NCBI RefSeq assembly: GCF_001642475.1
Contig: NW_019173976.1
Span: 62,001 to 126,000, forward strand
Length of the DNA: 64,000 nt
Direction: 5' to 3'
DNA from: Fonsecaea monophora
Lineage: Eukaryota > Ascomycota > Eurotiomycetes > Chaetothyriales > Herpotrichiellaceae
This document shows, in pieces, positions 13,400-23,118 of the stretch (position 1 is the first letter of the stretch; the number at the start of each line of letters is the position of its first letter). A program made the translations under genes and the position numbers. Under the pieces are notes generated by a model. The model had not been told where the DNA came from, did no database searches, and saw nothing but the letters and a program-made list of their open reading frames with translations.

Positions 13400-14270
13400 T
13401 CAGCCACCAGCTAAAGCAGCATCCTTGGCTCGCTTTGATTTCTTCCCTGCCTTCTTAGACGCCTTGGTTCCCGCTGCCGGTTGCGCTTGATCCTGTTGCT
13501 CGAGACCCTCAACATCTGTTTCTCTCTTTCTTTTTGCTCTCTGTGATTTGCTCTTAGATCTAGTTTTCCGCTTTTTCCCCTTCTTTGCTTGCACCTCTGG
13601 CTGCTGCTCTAGGGGTGGATTGCCGTCGTCGCCGTCAGTGTCACCGTCACTATCAGAGTCACCGTCTGCGAGATCATCCGTAGAAGGGGCGTCATTCAAT
13701 GTGGCTGCGATGAATTGGTCAGCTTGTGCCGTACGGTCCTCATCATCCTTTGTCTCCGCCTTTGCCCTCATAGCAGACTCGAGTTCTTTAAGCTTCTTAT
13801 TCGCAAGTACTCTCTCGCGGGCCTCACGCTCGGCGCGCTGTAGATCGAATTTCTCATTTCCGGCCTGTATTGGTTAGGCTCATCGTTAAGAACTCCAAAT
13901 TGATACGGTGCTATACCAGAGCATGCTTAATGAACCTTCCAGCGGCGTCTTTGTCAAGGGATAGTGTTGGCCCAGAATTCTGCGGTGCAGCCTCATTCTG
14001 CTTGATCTTTTCAAAATATTGTTTGACTCTTGTCAACTCCTTGAAGACAGCATGTTCCTTTGCTTGGACACCGTGGAGTCTGAGATAGGAGAAAATCAAG
14101 GACTCGATCGAGTAGACGAGAAGGACATGAAGTTTCGCGCGATCGAGTAAGGGGAGCTTTTTGGTGGTGGCAGAGAGCGCGCCGCTAAGGATTGGTTCAA
14201 GATTGTCTTCGAGATCCTCCAGGTTCTCCTGTAACTCGTCCACGAGTCTTATCACAGCCTTAGTATCCAT
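13400..14270 (-). CDS. LRP1: Nuclear exosome cofactor Rrp47/Lrp1 (C1D, Sas10/Utp3 family)
   Basis: Cofactor of the Rrp6 nuclease in the nuclear exosome, acting in 3' processing of rRNA, snRNA and snoRNA precursors and in RNA decay. Two exons, 13917-14270 and 13400-13864, joined in phase 0 across a 52-base intron (GTATAG...ATACAG) give 272 residues. The N-terminal part is the helical C1D domain, with LVDELQENLEDLEDNLEPIL followed by LPLLDRAKLHVLLVYSIESL and FSYLRLHGV. The second exon carries an acidic Asp/Ser run, then a Lys/Arg-rich tail (KKGKKRKTRSKSKSQRAKRK) expected to bind RNA and act in nuclear localisation. The open frame runs upstream of this ATG, but the C1D domain starts at MDTKAV, so that start is used. 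Divergent from the ketopantoate-reductase-like gene. Confidence 0.88.
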
Positions 14271-14768
14271 CTTATCGCGATGGGGAAGGAGAATTTGCGC
14301 TCGTGAGGTGAATGTGTAGAAATGCTGCGGCCATCCGCCTCGCAGTCGCAGCGCGTGAATTTGGGGCAGAATTTTCCCCCGCATCAAACACGCATGAGTG
14401 ACTGCGATTTCTCCAACTGCGATGCCTTCAATGCCAGCCACCATCAACTCAGTTCCTCCGCCATCGCTACTCGTCACTACTCCTTATCTCTCTGCTGAAC
14501 AGACAAATCGTTCTCCAGTGGTTTATCAGGATGGTTACGGCAGCTTGACCTGTCAAGGACAGAACTCCGGCAGATAAATTCGCCTTTCGTGCAGGCCTAC
14601 TCGATCTCATTCCTTTAAGTGAACACCATATCAACACTCAAGCTGTCGCAACGACTGTTTCTTCGCCCCCTCTCTCGGGCAGTGCGCAGATGGCCGAAGG
14701 TCGTGCGCTCAGACTTGTGGCCACAGAACGTCTTCTGTCTTAGACAACCGCCTCGCGAATTCGGAACC
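14271..14768. promoter_or_regulatory. Shared divergent promoter of LRP1 and the ketopantoate-reductase-like gene
   Basis: 498 bases lie between the two ATGs, so both promoters and 5' UTRs overlap here. The last 150 bases form 50 sense codons in frame with the rightward gene, following an in-frame TAA at 14616-14618. No TATA box is obvious. Confidence 0.6.
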
Positions 14769-16196
14769 ATGACAGAAACTCGTTCTTGGTGGAGAGATCC
14801 GCCGTCGCCCGAGCCCTCGGGAGACACCCCCATATTTGAGTCCAAACCACTGGAGGAATCAGCATTGCCAAATCCGGACAATGAGCAGCTTCTTACCAGA
14901 CGTGTACATATTCTCGGTCTTGGGAGTATCGGAACTCTGGTCGCCCATTCATTGAGATGCCTGCCCAATCCTCCTCCGATCACCCTCATGATCCATCGAC
15001 AAGAGCAATACGAAGTTTTCAAAAGAGGTGGTCGCACTATCAGCCTGATAAACAAGCAAAACGAGACCAACGATGAGCAAACTGGGTACGATGTTGACCT
15101 CTTCAACGGCTATGGAGAGGACGACAAGGCGCGATGGGACTTCATTCCTGACAAGCGTTGGGATCAGCCACAGACCAATCCTGTCGAGGAAGGCGAGATG
15201 ATGCAATCCGGCGAGCTTTACATCTACACCTTGATAGTTGCCGTCAAGGGGCCGGCCACTGTTGCTGCCCTCCGCTCTGTCAAACACCGTGTCAACGCGG
15301 AGACAACCATCTGTTTCATGCAAAATGGGCTTGGGCAGATAGATGAACTTAATCGGGAGGTCTTTACAGATCCGCAGGAACGTCCCACCTATATGCTGGG
15401 AATTGTTTCTCACGGATCATACATGTCGCAGCCTTGCACAGTCGTCCATGCCGGCTACGGTACCATAGCTCTGGGGATATGTCGAGATGCTGATCGTTTC
15501 CCGCTTCCGCCAAGGACGCCAGTACGGCATCTGTGGGAGTTGTCCGAAGAAGAACGGAAGAAGCATCACCCTACGGACAAGGAACTTTTTGCGACACTCT
15601 CTTCACGTTACCTCCTACGCACCTTGACTAGATCGCCGGTCCTGGCATGTGCGGCATTTCCGTACCTGGACCTATTGCAATTGCAGCTGGAAAAGCTGTC
15701 ATCCAATTGCATTTTGAACCCCCTCACCGCCCTCCTTGATGTCCCCAATGGAGCATTGCTCAAGAACGAGGAGTTGCTACCTGTGCAAAGGCTTCTCCTT
15801 GCCGAGATATCTCTCGTCATTCGAGGCCTTCCAGAGCTAGAGGGGATCCCCAATGTGCAGCACCGATTCTCTGCCAAGCGACTTGAGCAGCTATTCTTGG
15901 GCGTGACAAGGCGGACAGCGCAGAATTCGAGCAGTATGCGGGAGGATGTTCGCCATGGCAAGAAGCCGGAGATCGACTACATTAATGGCTACATCATCAA
16001 GCGGGGCGAGCAACAAGGCATCAAGTGTGCTCTGAACTTTATGCTCATGCAGCTCATCAAAGGCAAGAGTTCCTTGAGGATCGGGGCAGGGCTGCCCTAT
16101 GGCACCACACAGATCCAGAGCGAGGTTGACCCGCATCGACCCGACTCGGTTACCATTACGGACAATAGTACTCCAAAAAGAGACAGCACGGATTAA
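14769..16196 (+). CDS. Ketopantoate reductase-like protein (ApbA/PanE family)
   Basis: Predicted NADP-dependent reductase of the 2-dehydropantoate 2-reductase family, which makes pantoate for coenzyme A. 475 residues from the first in-frame ATG, longer than the roughly 300 of bacterial PanE. A Rossmann start with VHILGLGSIGTLVA (GxGxxG) lies near residues 44-57. The C-terminal domain has the family block KLSSNCILNPLTALLDVPNG, where the Lys and Asn are the usual catalytic pair, and later KKPEIDYINGYIIKRGEQQG, the conserved ExDYINGY region. Single exon. An Arg-rich stretch upstream in the same frame looks like a mitochondrial presequence but has no ATG (see findings). Some fungal members of this family are annotated as mitochondrial mRNA factors, so the pantoate role is likely rather than certain. 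Confidence 0.85.
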   Translation: MTETRSWWRDPPSPEPSGDTPIFESKPLEESALPNPDNEQLLTRRVHILGLGSIGTLVAHSLRCLPNPPPITLMIHRQEQYEVFKRGGRTISLINKQNETNDEQTGYDVDLFNGYGEDDKARWDFIPDKRWDQPQTNPVEEGEMMQSGELYIYTLIVAVKGPATVAALRSVKHRVNAETTICFMQNGLGQIDELNREVFTDPQERPTYMLGIVSHGSYMSQPCTVVHAGYGTIALGICRDADRFPLPPRTPVRHLWELSEEERKKHHPTDKELFATLSSRYLLRTLTRSPVLACAAFPYLDLLQLQLEKLSSNCILNPLTALLDVPNGALLKNEELLPVQRLLLAEISLVIRGLPELEGIPNVQHRFSAKRLEQLFLGVTRRTAQNSSSMREDVRHGKKPEIDYINGYIIKRGEQQGIKCALNFMLMQLIKGKSSLRIGAGLPYGTTQIQSEVDPHRPDSVTITDNSTPKRDSTD

Positions 16197-17459
16197 CGGA
16201 TTCTTGTGCACCTCGTGGTGGCTTGGAATAAGCACCTCTCGGGGCTGCCATGCATTGCCATGCATTGCCCAGACGGATTAACTACAAGTATAACTCGAGC
16301 AGATACTGAAGCTGACCTCGTGTCAGCGCTTGGCTGCCGAAAAGGGAGGATACTTCAGTAAAGCACAACGAAACTGACCACTCTCTCGTGTCACCCTTTG
16401 ATCTCTACTGTGTTTTGCTCTGGCAATCGTTGTCCATGTTCAGAGAGTCATGAGATAATCGTCGGCCGGGCTGGGGAAGCTTGATCGGGTTCTTGTGGGG
16501 GAACAAGGGGAGTGAGCCGAACGCCGATCACCCAATCCAGCACCTCCAGGCGAGGAAATGGGTTTAGTGGAAAGCAAGTTGGACCTCCAATCCTACGAAA
16601 ACCGTGGCCGTTTGATCCAGACCATGCGCTGCCCAGCTTGGACTTTCTTTGACAGTGGTCATCTGGCTAGTCCATGTGTGGCTGAGGGAAAGGTTAAGCA
16701 GCGTCGCAACTCCGACCGACGGCCACGATCGGGTCTTGGTCCCAAGGCTGGGGCGAGGTTGGTCTAGGCCAAAAATACCTCGACTAAAGCGGAAGTGGGC
16801 TGACGCCTCTGTTAGCCTCAAACATCAGTGGCTGAGATTAACGAACAAGAGGCGCTATCGATGAACTTAAAGCTCCCCAGCCTTGGTCCGGTCTTGGTCC
16901 TACTGCAGGGGAACATGTTGATCTTGGCGCTACCCGCGATACGAAAACTGGGTGTCAGCTGGTCTGGCTAGGGCAAGCACTGCGCTGGTGTTGGAAGCTA
17001 AATTGCCAGATGGCGAGAGGTACCCACCCCAGGGACACCCGTGAAGACCCCAGTCGAACTCAAAACGAGGCCAAACTTGGACTTTTTGGCGGCAGGTGGA
17101 ACAGCTGTGACGGCGGTCACACCCAAGGTTAGGGACGCATCGCTTGCTGGAGACGGACCTGGACCTGGAGCGGGAGTTGGTTCTCGAGTTGCTCTGTTTT
17201 GAGGCTGAGGGCAGAGGATACGAGCATGTCCAGGCCAGGTTTTTTTTTCTCCGCGCCAACCTTTCCTGGGTTGGTCTCGTCATTGAGGTTTCAATATCTA
17301 TATAACAATGCCTTCTCCCCGACCTCGTCCCAGCCTCTCATCCAGCCCGCAACAAGACAATCGTTCGCTATCTCTCAGCCAGCACTTTACCCAACACTCG
17401 TTGTGACCCCAACTCAAACCACATTCTTTCTTCTACACAGACCTACGTGATCAATCATC
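16197..17459. other. Intergenic; promoter of the NTF2-like gene at its right end
   Basis: No coding frame with support. The stretch 16560-17280 has many GC-rich repeats of CTTGG/CCAAG type. The last 200 bases are C/T-rich with a TATA-like box, suiting a well-expressed gene. Confidence 0.5.
17299..17305 (+). promoter_or_regulatory. TATA box candidate
   Basis: TATATAA about 155 bases upstream of the ATG at 17460, followed by a C/A-rich leader without ATG in frame. Spacing is reasonable for a fungal TATA promoter with a moderate 5' UTR. Confidence 0.5.
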
Positions 17460-17996
17460 ATGCGCTCGTTCACCATCGCTGCCGCCGCCGCCCTCGTTTC
17501 CTCAGCCTATGCTGCTCCATGGACAATGGGCGGCCTCTGGGGAGCCAAGTTCGACCCAACCAAGTGCTTGACTCAAGGCACGGTTGAGAGCATAGTCGAC
17601 GGCTTTGGCAAGCTCATCTCCGCGTACACGGACGCCGACGCTCAAAGACTGTTGGCTGACGACCTCGTTGACTACTCGGACTCTATCAACTCCCTCATCG
17701 GGGCACCAGTCGGGACTGCCACCTTCCCCAGCAAGGCCGCCTTCATGGCGGGCCAGGGATCTCAGCCTCCCGTCCCATTCGAACTCCTTGCCATTGAGGC
17801 GTACAACTGCGACACCATCTCGCTGCGATGGATTGGTGGTCTGCAGCCGCAGCCAGTCAAGGGCATTACGGTGCTGAAGGCATCCAATAGCCAGGGCGAA
17901 AAGGATACATGGCAGATCAGCACCATCTTCACCGAGTTCAACAGCATCGCTTGGTTGCAGGACATTGGTGGCAACGTGACCTACCCCAGCCACTAA
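17460..17996 (+). CDS. Secreted NTF2-like (SnoaL-like) domain protein
   Basis: 178 residues, single exon. The first 18-19 residues (MRSFTIAAAAALVSSAYA) are a clear signal peptide with an Ala-x-Ala-type cleavage site. The mature part begins with a Trp-rich segment and a cysteine near residue 36, with a second cysteine in AYNCDTISLRW. The pattern of an N-terminal helical part (TVESIVDGFGKLISAYTDAD, LLADDLVDYSDSINSL) followed by beta strands (PFELLAIEAYNCDTISLRW and KGITVLKASNSQGEKDTWQI) matches the NTF2-like cone fold seen in small secreted ascomycete proteins. No enzymatic residues can be assigned. A long antisense frame over this gene is a shadow. Biological role unknown; a ligand-binding extracellular protein is likely. 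Confidence 0.85.
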   Translation: MRSFTIAAAAALVSSAYAAPWTMGGLWGAKFDPTKCLTQGTVESIVDGFGKLISAYTDADAQRLLADDLVDYSDSINSLIGAPVGTATFPSKAAFMAGQGSQPPVPFELLAIEAYNCDTISLRWIGGLQPQPVKGITVLKASNSQGEKDTWQISTIFTEFNSIAWLQDIGGNVTYPSH

Positions 17997-18532
17997 ACGG
18001 CGGTTGAGAGGCATCATATTTGGGGGGGAAACCCCACTTGGAACATTTGGCATTTTGGACCAGAGGCATAGCGTGGGCGCTGAAAAGCGAACGATCACTT
18101 GGTACATGGACGGGGGTGTTGCCACTATACCTACTATTACTGAGATTGTCAGGATGTGGGTTAGGCACACGACATCAAAATAGGGGATGGGTAGTGGACA
18201 GTGGACACACACGAGACCCCGAGGCATACCTATATTGGACATTTGTGAAACGTTACGCGATATCATTATTTGGACGTTTGACACTTGACCTGCAATAGAA
18301 GTGGTAATTTTAATGGCTTTTGACTGAAGTGCCTTTACTAGTAGTAGTCAGCGGGAGTCGGGGTGCAGGGTTATTTCGCTTACAACCTGCACAAGTGCCT
18401 GGGTGATTGCCGACTTCCGGGGAATGAGGAGAGGAGAATCGAGTATACGGACTAGTAGCCCAGTTGTTTGAGATGTGATGCTACGATGCTGACGATGGGG
18501 TTTCCCGCTGTAATTAACTCCTATCCTCGCGC

Positions 18533-20075
18533 GGTACCTCTACTCGGTTCAGTTGTACCTACGAGCAGTAATTGTACCCAAGAAAGTAGTCGTTGATCCA
18601 CCATCTTTGGTTCCCCTAAGGTGGGTTGCGGGTGTGGTTGTGGATTCTGGCGGCCCAAGATCGACGTCTGCGACAGGTACAAGTATTTGTGACTGGCCCA
18701 ACCTGCTGGCTGGAGACTACAAATCGGGGGGCCGGCGGAGAGAGGGGGAGACAAGGAAGTCTGGGCCGCCTAAGTCAAATAATAATCTTTCAATTACTAC
18801 TCGGCAAGCTCACAGGTACAAGTATTAAGTCATCTCCCGAATGTCTGAAGGATCGCAAAGTAATTTTGTTAGGGGACGCTTCGCCCCCCCGAGCGAGTGG
18901 TGGTGCGGGTTGAACGTTGCGAGTCGAACTTGCGACCGGGGAATGAACTACTGGCTCGAGCGAATTTACTCAACTTGGGTGCTAGGGGAGGTACCGAGGA
19001 CTTGTTAGTCCGCAAGTAGTACTCGATCCCTTCCTACTCGGTACCTGCATAGTACTCTACTGACTGTAAGTTAGTAAGTGCTGGGTAGGATGGAAGGTCA
19101 GTACCTAGATGATCCTCTGTGATTAGCGATAAACGAAACAAACCACACCTCGTCTCAACCCCGTCTCGACAGTTGTCTCAATCCCATGCCAAAAATACCA
19201 ATCATCATCGCCACAGGCCTGCAAGGTACGGTTACGAGTACGAGTAGTACTCGGAACTTGGTACATCCTTTCGAAGAATCTGCGAGTTGTACGAGGAGTA
19301 CCATTTCTTCGTCGCTGGTGCATCAATCACCATCGGGGGATATTTCCTTTTTACTGTGTACCTACCTACATACTCCAGGGGAAAATGGGATATTCAAGGC
19401 TCAACGGCACCCGGCAAAGCTTGATCTTTTGCTTGGCTCGATCAATGGCTTGGGGAGGAAACACTGACCCAACGAACTTCTTGGCTACCCTGGGTAGTCA
19501 AGAAACCATCTCGCACCCAAGCCTTCGCGCGAAACGAGTAGTTTTGGGCCTGTTGAAAGTATATACTCCGCACTTGGCACTACAAGTACCTACAAGTACA
19601 AGTAGTAGCTCCAGGTGGTAGTTATAGTACGAGGACTACGGGTAGAGTTGATTTCGCTTTCTTTTCTTCATCTCCCTGCCTACCTGCCAGCCTACGAGTT
19701 GGTACGAGGTATGGACTATCTTCTCCGTACCTTGGTACCGACTACCGAGTCCTGAATGACTCGCTGGAGGGTTCAACGGCAGAATGCCGTCCCTACCCTG
19801 TGAGTACGAGGTATGGGACAGAGATCACAGATCATCATGTACTCCATATTTCCACTCCACCTAGGGCCTGCACGGTCACCAAGTTTGGTGTGGATGGCCA
19901 GGTGGTCTGGTGAAATTAACAGATCCCAAGCATCTTCCTCCTGAACCATACGAGGTACCTACTCACCTACTCGGGACTCAGTGCTCAGATACGACCACTG
20001 GTACAAGTAGGTAGATAGGTTCGCCGTGAGAGTGGAGTGGAGCAGAGTGACACCAGCACCGGTACAAGCATAAGT
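18533..20075. repeat. GTAC-rich dispersed short-repeat tract
   Basis: By eye I counted 29 GTAC tetramers in about 1.55 kb, against about 6 expected at even base composition. They sit in recurring words such as GAGTACGAG, GGTACCGAG, AAGTACCTAC, GTACAAGTA and TACGAGGTATGG. The last word occurs at 19703-19714 and 19805-19816, and again at 45031-45042 outside the tract. The copies are not in regular tandem register. Unlike the flanking genes, the tract has no coding character. Origin unknown: a decayed satellite or a short-word expansion. Confidence 0.6.
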
Positions 20076-20439
20076 ACAACTAGGAAAGGAGAGAGAAGGA
20101 AAAGGATGTGGGGAGAGAAGAACTTCTGGGACCAGTTCGAGTATGACTGCGCTCAGACCAAACCACTTCAACTTCAACTTCACTCCCACTTATGCGAGGT
20201 CCTCTTCAGGTGATCCATCCCATCCAGGCAGGTCATCTCCCCCCTTTCAATGCCAACTGCACTTCTCTTCCAGGACCATGACTAGGTATGCACCGGTCGC
20301 GCTATCTTCCATGGTACTCGGTGGTCTCGTGCTCACAAGTCCTTGACCTCTGCGCAAACACATGTCTGTGCAAAGCTCATGATCACAGCGCTCCTTGAAA
20401 GCTGAGGACTAGATGGCCTCATCATTCGAGCTCCTGGAG

Positions 20440-20467
<28 letters not shown>
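20440..20467. repeat. (AC)14 microsatellite
   Basis: Perfect AC dinucleotide run of 28 bases in non-coding DNA. Confidence 0.95.
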
Positions 20468-20470
<3 letters not shown>

Positions 20471-21531
20471 GGACACAGGCCAATACAGTCCGCGCGCACA
20501 TGATGTCAACAGACCACGCGCCCTTCCTCGCATCCGTAGACTTCCTTCTCCTCAATTCACCGATTCCGGACCTCATCGTGGCCTCAGCGCGAGAAAATGC
20601 CCAACAGAAAATCTGGTTGACATCTCTGCCCCTTGTTCTTTTCTGGAGATATGACCGGATTGATCAAGTCCAGCTACAAGGTGCGCGCAGATCATGGAGC
20701 ACAGATGCTCCTACATAAGTCTAGAGTCCAGACAAAACAGTCAAGAGAAACCCACCCGTGCCATTCTATGCAATCGATGCGTCGTATGCAGGGGGTTTCA
20801 TTCTCTACTGAATTCGAGATCTCTGGAGGACGAAACCATCACGTGTACTCGTGGTGGTCTCGACATGACTCCCCCTTTCCATCTCTGCAGTTTCCTCGAG
20901 AGGATGAGATACGGGTGGTCACGTCTGCTAGTAAGTGCAAGCTTGCGCCGGGACCGTTTATGGACGCTCACGCTCACGTCTATGCTCAGGCTCGGGCTCG
21001 GGTTCGGCCACGGCTACATGACAGCGTGACTGGAATTCTGCGGCAAGGGATGAGCATGCTACACATTATCGAAAAGGGCTGTGGAACTCTGTTGAAAGCA
21101 TCCGTGCCCCGGGCTATCCGCGCAAGAGTGTCGACGCCTCTCCCGAACAGCAGCTTATGTAGTGCAAGACGAGGAAAGCTGGTCAGGTGAGTGACTACGG
21201 GACCTGCCTACCGATACACCTCTGAACCCTCTCATGCCTGACATGGGTTGAATTATGGATGTGGACAAGGCTACCTACCAAGAAACAGAAGGGTAAGACG
21301 ATGACCTACAGAATGGGCGCAGCGCTATCTTTCTCGATCGGAATAGGTAGAGATACATCTCTTTGCTCCTGCTCCCTTCCTCTGGGTGGATATTCTGGAC
21401 GATGCTGATGCTACCATGTCCTACATACATCATACACCATACATCATCAACTTAGGGAAGAAACCCTCAGTTGGTCCATACCTGCTCGTCCAGCCGTAAT
21501 CATCCAATCATGTAAAATGCCCAGGTGACTT

Positions 21532-23118
21532 TCATCTACTCAAATCAGAGAAAGTAGACGGCCACCCCTTTTTGGCTCCGAGAAGTCGCGACACCAGCTT
21601 TCCCACAACACCGAGTTTTGGTTTCTTCTCATTCTGCACTTCCCCCGACCGCTCTGACGTCCTTGTGTTGGCCCGTTTCCTCTTCCCTGTCGACGGCGGT
21701 GTTGGAGGTGTGAGTACACCGGTGTCGCGTGGCAGTGCCGACAATGTATTGTTATCTTCACATCTGGTGCCGTCAATCCCTTTGGTAAGGGGTTGATCTA
21801 GCGTCATCGTTCGGGATGTTATTCTGGGTTGACCTGGAGGGGACATATTCGTGCTGGGGCGTTTGTGTAGCTTTGATGATCGCGGTGCGAGACTGCTCTT
21901 GTCTATGCTCAATTTGTTGACACTTGGACGATTTTGCCGGTACTGCCGATTTGCTTCACGTGTTTCGTCGTGCTGCAAGTTGGAAAGACCATTTGTTGTC
22001 ATTTGACGCCGAGTCCGAACGTTTCTCCTGCGAACTTGTACATTGGCTTCCGCGATGAAACGTTCGGCGGCACGAAGATCCGAGAAGCTTTTCTTAATAC
22101 GCATGAGCGGTGAACGGTAGCTCTTGTGGTCGTCCTCGTCGTCCCAATCGATATAAGACACTTCCTTCTGTCTTTCAAACGCGTGAGGCAAATGGCTCGT
22201 TGTAGCCCCCAATCCAGAATGCGGGATATGTCGCGGTGGCCCAAGATTCGAACCACTTGACGGATTTGTGGGCTGAAGTGCCCAACAGAGCGGATCCTCT
22301 TGATACAGAAGAGGTCTGGATAGTGGCGGTTTAATGCCATGGGCGCGAGAGTCGATGCTGGTTTCGTATTTTCCCTTGGAAGATGCCATGGCATTGTCAG
22401 AATCCTGCGGCAGAAGACTCTCAAAGTAGTTTTGTGAAGAGTCGACAGCTGTGCAGGGAGACCTATCAGAGATGGCAAACGACGAGCGAGATTGACATGA
22501 AGTTGTCAAGGACGGGACTGGAGTGATTGGGCTTGTTGGGGGAGTCGAGAGAGTCTCCTGTTCTAGTGAGACATCTCCAATCTGTGCGGTCAATCGCTTC
22601 AACGGTTCGCTCTCCGCGGTCGAGGTCGAGTTTGTGTTGGTCTCATGACATATTGATGACCCGGTTGATATTAACCGACATTCAACCTTGCCGGTATCTG
22701 ACAAAGGTCGAGTGAATCTTGGTGCTGGTGGAAGCAGACTTGTGGGACGGAGAAGAGCTTGGTGAAAGGTTCCGTTACCATACGTATTGTTCGAGGGCAC
22801 CGAATGGCATTGAGGACTGTTTTTGGTGTAAATATTGTCATCGTTTGCATCTGAGTGTACCACGGACGGTTGGACAAGATTTGAGGACCACTGCGCCAAC
22901 ATCTCCTCAGGGTAGAGGGATGCAGACGGCACACGGCGTAGGAGTAGCGGATGAACACCACAAGGATCTGCCAAGTCATTTGGCTGAGAGCAAGAAGGGA
23001 GGCCATCAGAGTCACCCTTTCCATAGGAGTAATGTGGATTAGTATGGGGTGCGTATGTTGCCAATGGTGGAGGCATGTTTCGGATGTCGTGTTGTATATA
23101 GAGGGAGGCGTAGAGCAT
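21532..23118 (-). CDS. Hypothetical disordered fungal protein
   Basis: 528 codons from a true ATG, single exon; a second ATG 14 codons on (MPPPLATY) could be the real start. Most of the protein is Ser/Thr/Pro-rich and predicted disordered. One compact charged block near residues 315-350 reads SYIDWDDEDDHKSYRSPL then MRIKKSFSDLRAAERFIAEA, which looks conserved and helical. The C-terminal third is basic, with GKRKRANTRTSERSG resembling a nuclear localisation signal, and ends in VVGKLVSRLLGAKKG, a possible amphipathic helix. No enzyme motif. Long uninterrupted frame and block structure support a real gene; function unknown. Confidence 0.7.
   Translation of the reverse strand: MLYASLYIQHDIRNMPPPLATYAPHTNPHYSYGKGDSDGLPSCSQPNDLADPCGVHPLLLRRVPSASLYPEEMLAQWSSNLVQPSVVHSDANDDNIYTKNSPQCHSVPSNNTYGNGTFHQALLRPTSLLPPAPRFTRPLSDTGKVECRLISTGSSICHETNTNSTSTAESEPLKRLTAQIGDVSLEQETLSTPPTSPITPVPSLTTSCQSRSSFAISDRSPCTAVDSSQNYFESLLPQDSDNAMASSKGKYETSIDSRAHGIKPPLSRPLLYQEDPLCWALQPTNPSSGSNLGPPRHIPHSGLGATTSHLPHAFERQKEVSYIDWDDEDDHKSYRSPLMRIKKSFSDLRAAERFIAEANVQVRRRNVRTRRQMTTNGLSNLQHDETREANRQYRQNRPSVNKLSIDKSSLAPRSSKLHKRPSTNMSPPGQPRITSRTMTLDQPLTKGIDGTRCEDNNTLSALPRDTGVLTPPTPPSTGKRKRANTRTSERSGEVQNEKKPKLGVVGKLVSRLLGAKKGWPSTFSDLSR

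Larger units (their letters stand above)
17997..21531. other. 3.5-kb gene-free region between convergent genes
   Basis: Frames are short or lack ATG, motif and splice partners. The left part carries a cluster of GTAC words (separate entry), the middle a CA microsatellite. The frame at 20633-21190 (185 codons) begins at a non-ATG codon, has low-complexity composition and matches no family I know. Confidence 0.55.

Noticed and set aside
17502..18284. A 260-codon minus-strand frame over the NTF2-like gene
   Set aside because: It lies antisense to a gene with a clear signal peptide and fold pattern; its own translation has no motif and the open frame follows from codon bias of the real gene.
18905..18945. 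tRNA T-arm-like word on the minus strand (CAAGTTCGACTCGC)
   Set aside because: The stem has mismatches, and no D-arm, anticodon arm or acceptor stem is found at the right distance.
20633..21190. A 185-codon plus-strand frame in the gene-free region
   Set aside because: Non-ATG start, no domain, and overlaps an equally open second frame.
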